DNA from: Proteobacteria bacterium UBA3588
Lineage (GTDB): Bacteria > Pseudomonadota > Gammaproteobacteria > Thiohalomonadales > Thiohalomonadaceae
DNA: 7,348 bases
Assembly (NCBI GenBank): GCA_002376325.1
Contig: DFMR01000089.1
Span: 473-7,820, forward strand
Direction of reading: 5' to 3'
The position numbers were made by a program, and so were the translations under genes. The notes beneath the pieces were generated by a model, which saw only the letters and a list, made by a program, of their open reading frames with translations, did no database searches and was not told where the DNA came from. Positions 5,676-7,348 of the stretch are shown piece by piece. How positions within the stretch are numbered: position 1 is the stretch's first letter; every line of letters begins with the position of its first letter.

Positions 5676-6994
5676 GCATGCAATGCGTCGCGCTGGAACT
5701 CCGGATAGCCGACTTCGTGATGTTCCGCATAATCGAGGCCGCGCTGCTCGTCGAGAGTGGAGGCACGCAATCCCACCAATTTATCGATCCCGTAGTACAT
5801 CAGCAGGGCCGTCGGGAAGGTCCACAGGAAGGCGGCGCAAATACCCACCAATTGGACGATCACCTGCGTCGAATCGAACATGTCGCCCGCTTTGAACAGG
5901 CCCGCCGCCAGCGTGCCCCAGGCGCCGCACACGCCATGCACCGAAACCGCGCCCACAACGTCGTCGATCTTCATCCGGTCGAGCAGACTGCCGGCCAACA
6001 CCATGAGCGTGCCGGCGACACCGCCCGTGACGATGGCGTAAAGCGGTTCCATCGTGGCGCAACCCGAGGTAATCGCCACCAGCCCGGCAATGCTGCCGTT
6101 GACCGTAGTAGTGATCAGGACCGGCCTCCGGCTCAACATCATCGACAACAGCGCGGTGATCGTACCGCTTGCGGCGGCAAGCTGGGTATTGAGATCGATC
6201 AGGCCGATACGCGTGTCGGCAGCCGCGGTGCTGCCGCCGTTGAAGCCGAACCAGCCGAGCCAGAGAATGAATCCTCCCAACGCCACCGAACCGAGATTGT
6301 GGCCGCGGATTGCCCGCTGTTCACCGTTCGGTCCGTAGCGGCCCGTGCGCGGCCCAAGCACCAGGATGCCCGCCAATGCCACCCAACCGCCGACCGAGTG
6401 GACCACCGTGGAACCGGCGAAATCGATAAAGCCCATGCTGCGCAGCCAACCGTGGCCGTTATACAGACTGCCCCAGGCCCAGCTGCCAAACACCGGATAG
6501 ATCACGGCGGTCACACCGATTGCCCCCAGCAGATAGCCGCCGTATCGCGTGCGCTCCGCCATCGCGCCCGAGGCAATGGTCACGGCGGTCGCCGCGAACA
6601 TCGTTTGGAACAGCAGCAGGCTATAGTCCATGTGCTCGGCGTTACCCAACAGGAAGTGATCGGTACCGAACCAGCCCCCCGGATTGCTGCCGAACATCAG
6701 GCCGTAGCCGACGACCCAGAACACCACGCTGCCCAAGGCCACATCAACGTAGTTCTTCATGATCACATTGACGGCATTCTTGGCGCGCACCATGCCCGAT
6801 TCGAGCAAGGCGAATCCCGCCTGCATGAAGAACACCAATGCCGCCGCCGTCACCAGCCAGACCGTATCGGTCTGCGCCTTGAGCGAACCGCTGTCGGCGA
6901 CGGCCAGCGCCGACGAACTGGCGCACAGCGCGCCGATGGCGATAACGGTTCGCAGCGTAGGGGATATGACACAGAATAATCTTTTCGTTTTCAT
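5663..6994 (-). CDS. amtB: Ammonium transporter (Amt/MEP/Rh family)
   Basis: This 443-residue inner-membrane channel conducts ammonium or ammonia into the cell. An N-terminal signal peptide is visible (positive K-T-K-R start, hydrophobic core, A-L-A at 29-31 or A-V-A at 31-33 before D34), followed by about 11 membrane helices. Key residues are conserved by comparison with E. coli AmtB: D191 (D160), pore twin histidines H199 (H168) and H353 (H318), and phenyl gate F133 (F107) and F251 (F215). The family signature D-F-A-G-S-T-V-V-H is at 191-199. The C-terminal tail keeps the R-G-L-D-Y-A-E-H-H-E-V-G-Y pattern (418-430), which in the family couples to PII/GlnK. The ATG at 6994 has AAAGG (7006-7002) seven bases upstream. 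The gene is preceded by a sigma-54 promoter and overlaps the next gene. glnK is not adjacent. Confidence in family and orientation is very high. Confidence 0.97.
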   Translation of the reverse strand: MKTKRLFCVISPTLRTVIAIGALCASSSALAVADSGSLKAQTDTVWLVTAAALVFFMQAGFALLESGMVRAKNAVNVIMKNYVDVALGSVVFWVVGYGLMFGSNPGGWFGTDHFLLGNAEHMDYSLLLFQTMFAATAVTIASGAMAERTRYGGYLLGAIGVTAVIYPVFGSWAWGSLYNGHGWLRSMGFIDFAGSTVVHSVGGWVALAGILVLGPRTGRYGPNGEQRAIRGHNLGSVALGGFILWLGWFGFNGGSTAAADTRIGLIDLNTQLAAASGTITALLSMMLSRRPVLITTTVNGSIAGLVAITSGCATMEPLYAIVTGGVAGTLMVLAGSLLDRMKIDDVVGAVSVHGVCGAWGTLAAGLFKAGDMFDSTQVIVQLVGICAAFLWTFPTALLMYYGIDKLVGLRASTLDEQRGLDYAEHHEVGYPEFQRDALHAGRE

Positions 6995-7032
6995 TGCAGT
7001 GCCTTTGCGTTAATTCGTATCGGCACTGTGTC

Positions 7033-7048
7033 AGCAACTACTATGCCA
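7033..7048 (-). promoter_or_regulatory. Sigma-54 (RpoN) promoter of amtB
   Basis: Read on the minus strand, TGGCAT, five bases, TTGCT matches the RpoN consensus TGGCAC-N5-TTGCW at every position except the sixth. The invariant GG (7047-7046) and GC (7035-7034) are exactly ten bases apart. Transcription should begin near 7022, leaving a leader of about 28 bases before the amtB ATG at 6994. Sigma-54 control with an NtrC-type activator is the established mode for amtB under nitrogen limitation. Confidence 0.85.
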
Positions 7049-7121
7049 GACGGAGTCCACGCCATTAACACCCCGTTTATCAACTGTTCCGTCACCGTGT
7101 GTCACAAAAAAAATCAACGCA

Positions 7122-7170
7122 GGTGCACTCCCCTTGGGCGAACGATGCGCAACAAGCACCAAAGCAGCGC
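7122..7170 (-). promoter_or_regulatory. Possible NtrC enhancer sites upstream of the sigma-54 promoter
   Basis: The NtrC consensus is close to GCACC-N5-GGTGC. At 7156-7170 there is GCACC, five bases, AGCGC: one perfect and one 3-of-5 half-site, centred about 140 bases upstream of the predicted start. At 7122-7126 GGTGC is a lone perfect half-site (a full site would centre about 97 upstream); its partner is poor. The spacing resembles the enhancer pair of E. coli glnA, but the matches are imperfect. Confidence 0.35.
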
Positions 7171-7271
7171 GCCGGCGGCGACGACCACATCGCAAATGTG
7201 TGCGCCGAAATTTCATTACAATCATTTGGGAGATCCAGCCGCTTGGCTGACGTTGACAGCATGACTGTGCG

Positions 7272-7348
7272 ATGACCGCGGGAACGATCAATATGAATAT
7301 CGGACGTCGCTCGGGAAACGAATACAGTGCCGCAATTATCTTGCCGAC
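7272..7348 (+). CDS. Possible start of a rightward gene, cut by the window edge
   Basis: A frame opens at ATG 7272 (alternative in-frame ATG at 7293) and stays open to the window end, giving about 25 residues that begin M-T-A-G-T-I-N-M-N-I-G-R-R. No good ribosome binding site precedes the first ATG; GCGGGAACG (7278-7286) is a weak candidate for the second. A TTGACA lies at 7253-7258 but without a matching -10. It would be divergent from amtB. The fragment is too short to identify, and the frame may be chance. Confidence 0.25.
   Translation, partial: MTAGTINMNIGRRSGNEYSAAIILP

Larger units (their letters stand above)
6995..7348. other. Regulatory region upstream of amtB
   Basis: This stretch carries the sigma-54 promoter and possible activator sites described separately. 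It also has an A8 run (7106-7113) running into AATCAA (7112-7117), which resembles an IHF site core with its flanking A-tract but lacks the TTR end. GTCAC is directly repeated at 7091-7095 and 7101-7105, one helical turn apart. No full-length gene is evident; the last 77 bases may begin a rightward gene. Confidence 0.6.

Noticed and set aside
5576..6979. A long plus-strand frame opposite amtB
   Set aside because: It is a mirror frame of a highly conserved transporter, and its product is His/Arg/Gln-rich with no recognisable fold.
6998..7027. Inverted repeat AGTGCC/GGCACT flanking the amtB ribosome binding site, suggesting a regulatory hairpin
   Set aside because: The predicted sigma-54 transcription start (near 7022) would leave most of the upstream arm out of the mRNA, so the hairpin would probably not form.
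7021..7036. A second GG-N10-GC sigma-54-like match on the plus strand (GGCAC, five bases, CAGCA)
   Set aside because: The -12 element has CA in place of TT, and the first base of the -24 element also differs. No clear gene follows within 200 bases on that strand.
7031..7291. An 86-residue minus-strand frame upstream of amtB
   Set aside because: It runs through the sigma-54 promoter and activator region, has no ribosome binding site of note, and its product is Arg-rich without family features.

Overview
The window is GC-rich and reads like the chromosome of a free-living proteobacterium, most likely a gammaproteobacterium. The evidence is a CspA-type cold-shock protein, a sigma-54 promoter in front of an ammonium channel, a DedA/PAP2/LssY fusion protein, and a short spermidine-synthase-like protein of a kind known from Pseudomonas-like bacteria. 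The species cannot be named from the sequence alone. No transposase, integrase, CRISPR array, tRNA or rRNA was seen.

Layout. Positions 1-412 hold no convincing gene. The stretch is rich in TTGC/GCAA motifs and has a strong unused Shine-Dalgarno. A 219-residue membrane protein (413-1072, +) follows, built from three ungapped copies of a two-helix hairpin. A strong intrinsic terminator (1087-1126) ends it. A 721-residue polytopic membrane protein (1062-3227, -) converges on it and overlaps its last 11 bases. This protein fuses a DedA/VTT domain, a complete PAP2 phosphatase domain and an LssY-type C-terminal domain, so it probably acts in envelope lipid turnover. The 414-base gap at 3228-3641 separates it from a divergent cold-shock gene (3642-3845, +), which has its own terminator (3872-3898). 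A spermidine-synthase-like SAM-fold protein (4118-4798, +) comes next.

The right third is a nitrogen-related unit on the minus strand. AmtB (5663-6994) is followed by an unrecognised 237-residue gene (4953-5666). The two overlap by ATGA, so they are probably translationally coupled. A near-perfect sigma-54 promoter (7033-7048) lies about 40 bases upstream of the amtB start. Possible NtrC half-sites lie about 100 and 140 bases upstream of the predicted transcription start. The partner that usually accompanies amtB, glnK, is not next to it within the window. The unknown gene takes the downstream position and is the most interesting item here.

Apart from the amtB pair, the genes look like independent housekeeping or stress units, not one system. 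No clearly new multi-gene system is evident. The best leads are the amtB-coupled unknown gene and the triplicated membrane protein.
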